NCBI GenBank assembly: GCA_014905825.1
Contig: JACGCN010000014.1
Location: 620,001-684,000 of the forward strand
Reading direction: 5' to 3'
DNA: 64,000 nucleotides
Source: Lyophyllum atratum
Lineage: Eukaryota > Basidiomycota > Agaricomycetes > Agaricales > Lyophyllaceae
Part shown: positions 11,850-22,195 of the stretch, piece by piece
How the letters are laid out: each line of letters begins with the position of its first letter
Position numbering within the stretch: the first letter of the stretch is position 1
Translations under genes and position numbers: made by a program
Notes under the pieces: model-generated
What the model was told of the DNA's origin: nothing
What the model saw: only the letters and a program-made list of their open reading frames with translations
Databases searched by the model: none

Positions 11850-12730
11850 CACCACCACCGTCGCCCCCCCCCCCGCTGTGTGCCCTCGGCGCTGCCGGCC
11901 AGTGCGCACCCCACGACGCCCAGGACGCCTCCCACGCCCCCTCAGGACCCCCGTGACCGTCGGAGACAACGAGAAGGGAAGGAAAGGCAGAGGAGGTAAC
12001 CCAGGGCAGACCCCAGTTGGGGGAGAGCCGCGAGGTGCGCCCTCGCACCCCTCCCCGCTGCCACCACTGACCCCCCGGCATACAGCACGACCACAGGGGG
12101 CAACGACAACGGCCCCTGCGAGTCCGACCCGTCCACCCCGGCGCCACGTCACACGCCAAACGACGCGACTACCACCGCCACGTCGCGGCACGACGCCCTC
12201 GCCCGCCCGCTCCCTGCTGCCACCACTGACCCCCCGGCATACAGCACGACCACCGACGGACCGCACGCCCCTGCGAGCCCGCCCGCTCCCCGGCGCCACG
12301 TCACACGCCAAACGACGCGACTACCACCGCCACGTCGCGGCACGACACCCTCGCCCGCCCGCTCCCCGCTGCCACCACTGACCCCCCGGCATACAGCACG
12401 ACCACCGACGGACCGCACGCCCCTGCGAGCCCGCCCGCTCCCCGGCGCCACGTCACACGCCAAACGACGCGACTACCACCGCCACGTCGCGGCACGACAC
12501 CCTCGCCCGCCCGCTCCCCGCTGCCACGTCACGCAAGCCAACGGCGCACGAGCGACACGAGAACACGCCCGACGCCTGCCCGTCACGCCATGACGCCCGG
12601 GACCGCCGACGCCGCCCCCACGTCGCCTTAGCCACGCGACACCGCATGCCCGCAACCACCACCGCCGCCATGTCACCCACCCACATGCGAGGTGGGGTCG
12701 CCCGTGCCTCCAGCCGCGCATTCGTGCGCG
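11850..12730. repeat. CpG-dense GC-rich block with 152-bp tandem repeat
   Basis: The plus strand is strongly C-rich and full of CG dinucleotides, in sharp contrast with AT-richer flanks. A unit of about 152 bp containing CACGTCACACGCCAAACGAC recurs at 12145, 12297 and 12449, and a second landmark (CCACCACTGACCCCCCGG) at 12061, 12220 and 12372. Open frames on both strands here are by-products of base composition. Confidence 0.75.
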
Positions 12731-13238
12731 GCCTTTCATTATTACTTTTAACTAGTCAATATCAATGTATTAGATAGTTTTGAACAATACATTTCGTTTA
12801 TAATTCATGTTGCATGTTCATTTGGAGTCCTAACCTGACGTTAACCTCGATCAACCGGCAACTGCTACGAATTCTACTGTTCACATCTCCTCGCGTGGGA
12901 CGGGGCCCGAGCTTGTGTCTAAGAATAGATGGGCTTGGCATCTTTCGACATGGCAACGCGCACGTTGGCTGTGTTTGCCTCGGAACTTTCCGGCCTGTAT
13001 AAAGGATGAGCATGTTCAACTTCGATCCTTGATGCCCTTTTCCCTCCTCCCATCCATTGCGATGTTGCGGAAGATTCCGCCCTTGACATTCTTGTCCTTC
13101 CTCGCCAGATGGACATAGAGTGTTTTTGGGTGAGAACCGAGGTGGCTCCTCGAGTTCTTTGAGTTGAATGCATGTTGCGTGGCCTTGGTATTGGGATTTC
13201 GGGTATCCTTTGGGTTGTGGGCTCCCTTGCATATCAGT

Positions 13239-13397
13239 GCGCCTGGCTTCAGAGAGAGTCAGGGCCTGCCCCGATCTGAGAGTCGGGGATGAGTGCGTTT
13301 TTTTTGTAGTTGTTGGACTGATTACCTGCACGTAAGGGCGCCTGGCTTCAGAGAGAGCCAGGGCCTGCCCCGATCAGAGAGTTGGGCATGGGTGCAT
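13239..13397. repeat. two-copy repeat with 99-bp period
   Basis: GCGCCTGGCTTCAGAGAGAG starts at 13239 and again at 13338. The similarity runs about 58 bases with a handful of changes, separated by about 40 unrelated bases. Confidence 0.75.
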
Positions 13398-13493
13398 GGT
13401 TCTTGGTTTGGCTTCGACATTGCTGCTTGGCAGGAAACTCTGAGCTAGCGTCAGCCTCACCAATCAGGTTTTATCTTCATGCCGGTTATCATG

Positions 13494-13930
13494 GTGAGTG
13501 TAGCTATGCACGCCATGTACGTACTCACCAATTTCATAGGTCATATTCTTTCATTCTCGTTATCATCATGCCGGTTATCATGGTGAGTCTAGCTATGCAC
13601 GCCATGTACGTACTCACCAATTTCATAGGTCATATTCATGTTTTTCATTCTCGTTATCATGGTGAGTATGGCCTTGCATGCCATATACCTACTCACGTCT
13701 TTCATAGGTTATATTCATTTTCTCTATTACAGTGAGTGTAGTCTTCCGAGCGATGCATGTACTTACCAATTTTATAGGTCACATTTAGGTTTTTTTTGTG
13801 GTGGTGAGTATCTCCTTCTACCCCATGCACTTGCTGATGGCTTATTAGGTTATTTCGAATTTTCCCTATAACATAGTACGTTTTCTTTTATTATATGGGC
13901 GGAAGCTGATTTATTTTCTACGTTTCACAG
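13494..13930 (+). repeat. tandem units shaped like spliceosomal introns
   Basis: Five consecutive units, 13494-13539, 13583-13628, 13662-13707, 13732-13777 and 13804-13848, each start with GTGAGT and end with a TAG acceptor. They are 46, 46, 46, 46 and 45 bp long. The first three, and loosely the fourth, carry a CTCAC or TTAC branch-like motif about 15 bases before the end. The short spacers of 43, 33, 24 and 26 bp also resemble one another. A sixth GT-AG unit, 13876-13930, is diverged. The first two units are near copies, so this is a tandem duplication of an intron plus a mini-exon. Spliced, the spacers join in one open frame of about 85 codons from the ATG at 13388, though it resembles nothing known. 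Confidence 0.55.
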
Positions 13931-14241
13931 GAATAGAGTGCTGGTAGTCAGGTATGTCTTTCTCCGTTTTCCTTTCTGTTACTTATCAATTGCTTTATCT
14001 AGTCCCTCGATGATCTACTGCACCATTTCTTTGATTTTCTTTCGTTACGTAGACTTCTTTCGGACAGTACTTGTTTGCTGGTGGGGGCCCACATCAGCTT
14101 GCATTTGCTGCGCCACCTTTTTCTTCATACAATACCTAGCAGTTTCAGTTAGTTTATTTGTTAAGTCATACAAGTTTGTTGTTAACTTAGTTTAGAGCCC
14201 AGTGTCTTGGATTAAAGATAATTTTTCGCTTTTTGAAGTGG

Positions 14242-14257
14242 CTAACCCTAACCCTAA
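14242..14257 (+). promoter_or_regulatory. telomere-like motif (telobox)
   Basis: CTAACCCTAACCCTAA is 2.7 units of the fungal telomere repeat. It lies about 200 bases upstream of the start at 14461, where it could bind a telobox factor. It could equally be chance or a relic of telomere repair. Confidence 0.4.
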
Positions 14258-14404
14258 GACGTTCAAATCAGGAAATTTACTGGGAGATAGCTTGATTAGG
14301 CAGTTATTTTCATTACACATGATTGGTACCTATAACAGGAAATTTTCGATAACAATCGCGTCAAGGCGATAGCCATCACACCAATCGATGGGGCAAAAGT
14401 TTCT

Positions 14405-14412
14405 TATAAAAA
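14405..14412 (+). promoter_or_regulatory. TATA box of the H3-mimic gene
   Basis: TATAAAAA lies 49-56 bases upstream of the ATG at 14461, a fitting distance for a short 5' leader. Confidence 0.5.
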
Positions 14413-14460
14413 GACCATCTACCTTACAGTAATCTACCCCATCTTCCACATCCTCTTCAC

Positions 14461-16056
14461 ATGGCCAGAACCAAGAACACTGCTAGAAAAGTTATGGGCG
14501 GACCTGCCGAAAAATGTGATCTGGATGCCGACACTGCCACGGAGGTTGAGAATACCCTTCCTTCTCCTATTGCTGTTCCAGCTAGCAAGAGTGATGATAC
14601 TGCCAACAACGTAAGTCTGTCTATTTTTTATAACAAACTGAAAAGCTCAAACATATTCAAGTTTTGCACCATCTGTCTCAATGGTGGAGATCTATTCATT
14701 TGTTCCTGCAGACGCACGGTATGCGCCCAGAACTGCCTACCTGGAGTAGACTTCTATGCGAACCTTGGCGATTTCACGTGTCCTGCGTGCTTTAAGAATA
14801 AAAACTCTGAAGAACCCTACAAGGTTATCTAGTCAATTTTCTCGATATTTTATGCTGACGTTCTGAATAGCCATTTTCGCAGTTGGATCAGCTGTTCGCT
14901 GTCCCTCTTACGCTAAACACTCGATCTCTGTTTCCATATATGGCCTCAGATTCTATGGTCATTCTGTCTCTTCGCCTGGAGGGCTCTTCTGCCATCTCTA
15001 GTGCTTCCAGTATTATTTACGCCCATCTATTCGATTATTTCGATCAGAAGGGGCCCATGCCTGATCTCGAGCTCATTGAGATTGTCTTTAATCTCAGTAC
15101 CAAAAGCTCAAGGTCCAAGTATACGACAGATCTCGCGGCTATTCTTCCTCAACTGGCACGGTAAGTACAATTTAGCCTTAGTCAGACTCAATTTTTCAAA
15201 ATTGGTTGGACAGATTCAAACGTTTTCTAGTCTTTGTCGTTGGTCACTCGACTCCTGATACCGGAGACATCTGGATCAAGCCAGGACCTAACCCTGCAGC
15301 TGCGAGTCCGGAGCAGGTAAATGTTATGCCTTGTTATATGCTACATATTTCTGATAGATCTATAGTTCTTCAACTGCATGTTCTCGCCAGCACTTTTAGC
15401 CCATATCAAACGTGATCCGGCAGCTAGTCTTTTCCTGATGCTTTGCGGTGGTCCGTTTCTGCATAAAGAAAGCTTCAAAGAGATTTTCGATTTTGTCACG
15501 CCGTGAGATTCAAGTCTACCTTTTGCATACATTATTCCAATCTAATTTACTGCCTAGTAATTTCTGGCTTACATGGGGCTTTACAAAAGCCGAATTCCAT
15601 CCATCTATTGCTCATACCTTCTTGATGAAGGTCGCGGTTAGAATCTATATCAACCGTCAACCAGCTGTCCTCGATGATCTACTTCAAGGGGAGACAGACC
15701 TTGGTGCACATGCTGAAGGGGTTATCTGCTTTGTTGGAGCCAACATCAATCTCGTCGCCCATTACACCTGGCACCATGATTTCTTGCGGCCAAATGGGCA
15801 GAAGATCCCAGTCAGTTGTGAGAAGTGCTTCCGCATCAAGCATTGGGAAAAGGTCTCGACTTCAAAAAACGAACTTGTACTGCAATGCAAATCTTGCAAA
15901 TCGCAATCGACAATTCACTGCCCCCCACTGGAAGGCGCATTCAGTGTGTCCAAACATGCTAAGGGAGGTCATTCAACTGGGGCTTGGCAGGTGCAATACT
16001 TGAACAGCGATTCCGAGGTTGTGTCCAAAGGAGTCGCCATTCGTTATCCCTTGTAA
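14461..16056 (+). CDS. histone-H3-tail mimic, PHD-like finger and zinc-ribbon protein
   Basis: Six exons splice in frame (14461-14610, 14662-14823, 14871-15160, 15214-15316, 15366-15502, 15558-16056), giving 446 residues. After the initiator the protein reads ARTKNTARKVMGG, against ARTKQTARKSTGG in histone H3. The positions of K4 and K9 are kept; Q5 and S10-T11 differ. Residues 52-93 form a PHD-like double zinc site with eight cysteines (52, 55, 64, 66, 71, 75, 90, 93), the usual histidine being replaced. A middle domain has a GH at 211-212 and Cys262 in an LFLMLCGG context, reminiscent of CHAT/caspase-like peptidases. Cys368, 371, 391 and 394 make a zinc ribbon of the kind that accompanies KDZ transposases. 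It lies between the TET/JBP and transposase genes. A chromatin role is an inference from these parts. Confidence 0.75.
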
Positions 16057-16275
16057 TTTGGACTATTATATCTTTACCATGAGCACTACATCATCGGTCA
16101 TTCAACTGATCTGCTTCAGAATACCACGTCACTCATGTTGTTACTTCTTGTAGAATTTTCGTCCCTATAATGTATCATGACATTCAACTGTTCACTATAG
16201 TCCATCATGACATTTAACTGTTGAGATACAAGTTCATAACATCAACTGTTGAGATACAAGTTTCTGGTCCTCAAA

Positions 16276-17681
16276 TCAATCTGTTTCATCTCCTGCCCCT
16301 TCCAGCTGTTTGATCTTTGCCTGTAAATCAGCAATGACAGACGCATGTGCAATTATTTCGGCATCTTTGTCTGCCATAACCTTTTGTGTCTCCTCCTGTA
16401 AGCTTTCTTTCTCTGCAATTGCGATTTGGAGCTCTTTAGCAATTTCTAAAGCTTCATTCCGTTTTGCTGCAAGAAGCCCAGATGTAAGAACTTGGAATTG
16501 ATTAAGAATCTTTGCAGTATCTGCTTTGGCGTCTCGTCTGAGCCGAGGGGAAGTATAGTGTGTGGCTGTAGATGCGCCTGTAGGCTGCTGCACTGCCAAC
16601 ACCATCCACAAATCACACTCTTCTGAAAGCCTTTCGCACTAGCAAGTGCAAGATATTCAGTTGTCAGTTTTGTTGAGAAAAATTCATTAACACTGACACG
16701 GGAAACAAGCCCTTGAATCTCACGATTAAATCGTGCACTGACTTCAGATACTTTTGTCAGCTTGGGACGTAATGGCTTTGCACGAGGAATCACTGTTCCA
16801 AATTTTAGCAAGCTCTAAGGTCAGATATACGTCTCAAATGCTAGCTCACAATATTCCTGATTTCCACGTTTTACGCCAGCAACAAATCCATGAGCCGCAG
16901 ACTTTTGAGAGATTCTCAGACGCTTTGAAGAACCTGATGCTAGCAATGCCTCTTTATCCTGGCAAGCAGCAGGTGTTGAAAGTACAGATTGGGAGCCAGC
17001 ATCTGGTTCGGACGGTCCAGGTGTAAAAGTGGATTGTGACATTGGCTCGGAGCCGATATCTGATTCAGATGGTCCAAGTGTAAAACGATAAAGAGATGTT
17101 GAAGACGCAAATTGACTTTGAGCGATTAACTGAGGATCAATTACAGGCTATGTTATAAATTTCTTCAGTATTGACCAGACTTGATATCACTCAGATCAGC
17201 TCGTACCTGAGGCTGAGATGGTGTCGGTGTTGTTAGATTTGGCAGGATTCCCGACCCTCCTAAAGGGGTCGAGAGAGTATACTGGACCTGCTGAGACACT
17301 GTATTATTCTGTAGAGATGGAAGAGCAAAAGGATCTAGGTCTGCATTCTAGTAAAAATATAGTCAGTAATTTTTTCTTTTCATTTCTATGTTCTGCTCAC
17401 CGGCTGTGCAGATTCACTTCCTATCTGGGGTTCTTGAGAACTGTTATTATTTGCATAGGATCCTTCTTGCTCCTGTATATCATTGTTAGGTGCATCTTTA
17501 AAAGTAGTAAAAAACGTACTCTTGACTTTAAAAAAGTCCTTCCTTTGACTGTATGAATGCATTCATCCCGCAATGGTCGATCTGGGCACTTATTGCATCT
17601 CGGAGGCTGGCGTGACACTGTGGGCCTCTTGAGAGGTGTGTGCTTCGCAGTTGGTTTACTTTGCCTGCGATCAGATGCCAT
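16276..17681 (-). CDS. transposon-borne coiled-coil protein of unknown function
   Basis: The start ATG is at 17681-17679; the stop is at 16276. At least six exons join in frame. The N-terminus is basic, with a CNKCPDRPLRDEC cysteine motif. Ser/Pro/Gln-rich segments follow, including two copies of a TxGPSExDxGS unit (17080-16990) next to an SSKRLRISQK basic patch. The last exon (16611-16276) is a long, uninterrupted coiled coil with an acidic end. It lies antisense between the two plus-strand genes and shares a divergent promoter region with the transposase start. I know no family. The position and shape suggest an accessory oligomerising or DNA-binding partner of the transposase; that is inference only. 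Confidence 0.6.
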
Positions 17682-17774
17682 GAAAGTGTTGAGAATAATA
17701 AATCTCTTTTTATATCAATTACATTGTATTTGCTGCAAACAAAAGACGGTACATGAGAGATATACTGGTGAGGC

Positions 17775-17782
17775 TATAAATA
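17775..17782 (+). promoter_or_regulatory. TATA box upstream of the transposase gene
   Basis: TATAAATA lies 33-40 bases upstream of the first ATG at 17815, in the 133-bp gap between two divergent genes. A second in-frame ATG at 17866 would also suit it. Confidence 0.5.
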
Positions 17783-17814
17783 AATTTTCGGGCTTGGCGT
17801 AGCACAGGTTGACT

Positions 17815-20800
17815 ATGATCCGACCAAGCATCAACTCAAACCGACACCCTTTATCCCTTTTCTCGATGGATATCACACTGGATAATCCTGCAACTTCTTC
17901 TAGCCTTGAAATCACACTTGATACTCCACCCAGCTCACCTCCTTTGCTATCACTTGATGACCCCACTGGACACTGTGATTCACAAAAGCGCTTACTGGAA
18001 GATATGGAACTTTTGATACCAAACCATGCGTCTCCTCAAAAAAGACAGCGTACTCGATTTCATGTTCAAAACAATCAGCTCAAGCGAGCACGCGTCAGGA
18101 AGCCAAGGCACGGAAACAGTGATCAACAGGATTCTGTTCTGTCTACTACTGCTCAAAGTCCCATCGGATTTTGGACTGATGATATGCATATGGCCTCCAA
18201 CCCACAAGAATTTGACTCTGGATTACAAAATGATGTCCCTTCCTCTAATACTGGTTATTTGGCCTTTGTCGAAGCAGTATTTTGCAATGTTGCTGGTTTT
18301 TTCTGCCTTAAAAGAGATATATTCGTTGTGCAAGGGTGGAATGGCAGTCAAGGCAGAGCTACGGTGCGTAAATTCCAAAGGATGTTTTGACTGTTCTAAC
18401 TTTGAATCAGAAAGAGTGGTATCACTTGCAGCTTGATAGGTCTTCACCGAAACTGGAACCTGTATGCTTATGCCCTATTGCTAAGCTGCTTGGAGAATGT
18501 GTCCACCAGGACTTCTTCAATGAGTTCGAAGTAGAAAACCCAGCAAGTTATGAAGGACAAAAGGATGGTACGGGAACTACATTGTTTCATTTGGAATACA
18601 CTTCTGATTTCGAACATAGATGTCATCCTTTTTTGCAGAGATCTCAGGGAGACAGACTCAGTCAATCTTTTCTCTGTGGCGTCGGCCAAAAATCCTCATT
18701 TAGTCAAGTCAAGAAAGATTGTTGCCTATACAGGAGATGATAGAGGTACTGGATGCTGGACGTGTACAGCAGACAGCGGAAACTCTTGCGGTCATATATA
18801 TCGAGCAAAGAATACTTTCCAGCAATTGTTGAAGGCAGATCCAAGTGCCAAGGATGACAGCGCAAGCAAAAATACACCTGCAGGTGCGAATTACATTCTA
18901 GATTGTACAACAAGTGCATTGATCACTTATAACTAGTTGCTGCTCATCGGGCCAATGTCCAGCAAATCCAGCCCGTCTCATATCTTCCAATTGCTATACC
19001 CACTTGGGCTGCCATTGATAGTGATGTGGAGTTATATCCCCAACCACTGCCCATTACAAAAAGCCCTGAAATCATCCCTCTCAGCCCATCCTCCCGATGT
19101 GCATGTGGTATTCTCTTTGATCCAGCTAAACCAACTGTGACAAAGAACTGTCTGCTCTATTCTCTCACCGAGCCTCTTGTATGCTCAATTCAACTACAAA
19201 AGTGCCAAAAATGCAATACCCGAGGCAATCGCTACATTGGTCCGGATTCTCGCCAGCTGGGAATTTTCAACTACAACAACCGACTTCTCTTTGCACATGA
19301 CCTGTTGGACGAGTATACTATGGAGTACACCTCATCGGAGACTCCTTTTGTGGCATGGGTCCATGTCGTGTCACGGAGATATGCCAAGTACGCACAAGGG
19401 GCCACTTTTGTGGATGAAGGAACCTTCCGAAAAGTTTGGTTCGACTATGCACGGCTAGTCAATTTTAGCAATGACATGGCTTGTCCCAAATGTGGACCAT
19501 GTCCTTCCGACGTTATCTGGGATGGGATCACATTGGGGTTCAATCAGAAACATCTTCTTCCCACCTTGTACCCACCAACCACACTCCACCCCAATTCGAT
19601 TGAGCGCCGCTGCTCATATCCTAAAAAGCAAACATTGGTGTTAAACAAGGACTGCAGAAAGCTTCTGCAAAGTATCACTACTGGGCCATCATTGGTCCAT
19701 GATGACAGCACAGGAAATGTTGAGGAGAGTGAAGACTCCGATGCAAGTGGTGCTGAAGAAGCCTCCTTGGAGTCAGCCAAGCAGCTCAAGAATATTCTTC
19801 AGCGAGTTCAAAAAATTCCGGAACTGGAGCAGCTATTAACAGCTGAGAACACATCATTGGCATCCTTGTTCACAAGATATAGTGGTTCGGCAGTCATCCT
19901 GGCCAAAATTGACTGCCCTAGACCTTACCGCAAGTTTTTTCAGCAGGTAAATTTCTGGTTGTATATCAATAAAGCTCTAATTGTGTCTTTCAGATTTCAA
20001 CAAGTGACTCCATCCTGCAAATAGTCAATCGTCCTGCCCTTCGATTACTTCAGGAATTTATTGCAAACCCAAGGAGAGAAGTAATGGAAAACCTCCTGGG
20101 CATTCCATGTCTCTACCACGTTATTCAGTTTGAATATGCGAAGGGCAGCTTATTACCTAAAGAGTTATTAGGTGTTCTACAATGGATTGCCCAACGCACA
20201 ATGGAGGTGCTAGATCGTCTACTGAATTATCCGGTGCCACCAGAAGACCCTTCTGCCAATGGGGCAGATAATGGCTGGGAAAAAGTGCGCCACAGCATTT
20301 CTTAGGTTTTATAAATGATGCTGACAGCAACTCTAGAGTGGATGCTATTATAGTATGCCTCAAATAAGGCATCGCCCAAAATATCCAAATCTCAAGCATG
20401 AAAATCGAGCTGAACCACTAAACCGTGGTGGAAAGTGCCAAAAGTATTATGGGGAATATGGCCAAAACAGGCTTACTGGAGGCATCATGTGTGCTTGGTG
20501 TACCCATAGCATCTGCTATGGCTACCACTGCATTCCACAGAGTGAAGGGCGGAATGATGTATTCTCTGCTATGGTTACGCGCTGGCCAAATCCCCCAAAG
20601 AGAGTCATCTATGACTTTGCTTGTCAACTTGGCCCATACTGCAGAACAAGGGAACCAGAATTCTTTGCCGATACACAGTTCCTAATTGACGACTTTCATG
20701 CCACTGGTCATACCCGATGTTCGGAAGCAGCCTTTCTTCGAACATATGCAGAGACCCAACCTCTCCTTGGAAGGATCAATCCAAGTGCTGCTGAATGTGG

Positions 20801-20933
20801 AAATGGTGGATTAGGAAGGATACGGAAATCAGTCAGCTATATGGGACAGGAGAGAGCAATAATATTTACCAAGGTTTTTCTCTCAGTTTGGAATCGGTCT
20901 AAAATACAAAGGATGTATCGTCATCAAAAGTAG
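17815..20933 (+). CDS. KDZ-superfamily transposase
   Basis: Six exons (17815-18363, 18411-18567, 18641-18883, 18937-19946, 19994-20284, 20337-20933) join in frame into 948 residues. A Ser/Pro-rich N-terminus leads to a SWIM-like zinc site (Cys274, Cys277, Cys285, His287, ending CGH), then a further cysteine cluster (CACGI and CQKCN, about 19085-19215). The C-terminal core, from CYYSMPQIRHRPKYP (about residue 753) onward, is the KDZ RNase-H-like fold: a TGGIM..WCTHS..YGYHCIP block, a GRNDVFSAM block, YDFACQL (Asp about 843), a D.FHATGHTRCS block with its histidines and cysteine, and an SAAECGN..L.RI.KSVSYM block with the likely catalytic Glu at about 903. Nothing looks broken. It reads toward the right repeat array and should cut and paste the whole element. 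Confidence 0.9.
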
Positions 20934-20990
20934 AAATATACATGTTGGAGTGGCTGGGACAGTAAAATTGAATTGGCCTCTGCATGCCTG

Positions 20991-22195
20991 CATACGGAGG
21001 ATGGTGAAATTCAACTATCTAGTGCAACTATCTCCCAGATACAGTGGATGGTGAAATTCAACTATCCTCTACAGACGGAGGATGGTGAAATCCAACTATC
21101 CCCTACACACGGAGGATGGTGGAATTCAACTATCTCCTACGTACAGAGGATGGTGAAATTCAACTATCTCCTACGTACAGAGGATGGTGAAATTCAACTA
21201 TCTAGTGCAACTATCTCCTACGTACGGAGGATGGTGAAATTCAACTATCCCCTACGTACGGAGGATGGTGAAATTCAACTATCCCCTACAGACGGAGGAT
21301 GGTGAAATTCAACTATCCTCTACGTACGGAGGATGGTGAAATTCAACTATCCCCTACACACGGAGGATGGTGAAATTCAACTATCCCCTACACACAGAGA
21401 AATTCAACTATCTAGTGCAACTATCTCCTACGTACGGAGGATGGTGAAATTCAACTATCCCCTATGTACGGAGGATGGTGAAATTCAACTATCCCCTACA
21501 CACGGAGGATGGTGAAATTCAACTATCCCCTACGTAGGGAGGATGGTGAAATTCAACTATCCCCTACGTACGGAGGATGGTGAAATTCAACTAAATTCAA
21601 CTATCCCCTACGTACGGAGGATGGTGAAATTCAACTATCTCCTACGTACGGAGGATGGTGAAATTCAACTATCCCCTACACACGGAGGATGGTGAAATTC
21701 AACTATCCTCTACGTACGGAGGATGGTGAAATTCAACTATCCCCTACACACGGAGGATGGTGAAATTCAACTATCTAGTGCAACTATCTCCTACGTGATA
21801 CAGAGGATAGTGAAATTCAACTATCTCCTACGTACGGAGGATGGTGAAATTCAACTATCTCCTACGTACGGAGGATGGTGAAATTCAACTATCTAGTGCA
21901 ACTATCTCCCAGATACAGTGGATGGTGAAATTCAACTATCCCCTACGTACGGAGGATGGTGAAATTCAACTATCCCCTACAGACGGAGGATGGTGAAATT
22001 CAACTATCCCCTACACACGGAGGATGGTGAAATTCAACTATCTAGTGCAACTATCTCCTAGGTATGGAGGATGGTGAAATTCAACTATCTAGTGCAACTA
22101 TCTCCTACGTGCGGAGGATGGTGAAATTCAACCATCTCCTACAGATGGAGGATGGTGAAATTCAACCATCTCCTCCATACAGAGGATAGTTGAGT
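20991..22195 (+). repeat. 34-bp minisatellite, right subterminal array
   Basis: More than thirty near-identical units read GGAGGATGGTGAAATTCAAC, then TATC, a short variable part and CTACGTAC. Some carry an added TAGTGCAACTATCTC piece. Diverged units continue to about 22315. It begins about 60 bases after the transposase stop and is homologous, in inverted orientation, to the left array at 7602-7917. This is the pattern of subterminal transposase-binding repeats, but binding is untested. The low divergence points to recent expansion. Confidence 0.85.

Larger units (their letters stand above)
11347..14460. other. non-coding centre of the KDZ element
   Basis: About 3.1 kb between divergent genes with no convincing protein. 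It holds a tRNA-like sequence (11665-11750), a very GC-rich block with a 152-bp tandem repeat (11850-12730), a two-copy 99-bp-period repeat (13239-13397), a run of intron-like units (13494-13930) and the promoter of the next gene (telomere-like motif and TATA box). Confidence 0.6.

Noticed and set aside
11775..12739. Arg/Pro/Gly-rich open frames on both strands of the GC-rich block
   Set aside because: Extreme GC content removes stop codons in several frames at once. The products are low-complexity and overlap on both strands.
12798..13331. 177-codon minus-strand frame
   Set aside because: No domain, it covers a duplicated non-coding module, and competing frames exist on the plus strand.
20973..21515. 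Plus-strand frames through the 34-bp repeats as proteins
   Set aside because: The period and base pattern keep frames open by chance. The repeated peptide simply translates the minisatellite, and no start context or domain supports it.
20991..22195. 34-bp direct repeats as a CRISPR array
   Set aside because: The units abut with no unique spacers, the genome is eukaryotic with spliceosomal introns, and no cas-like genes are present. It is a minisatellite.
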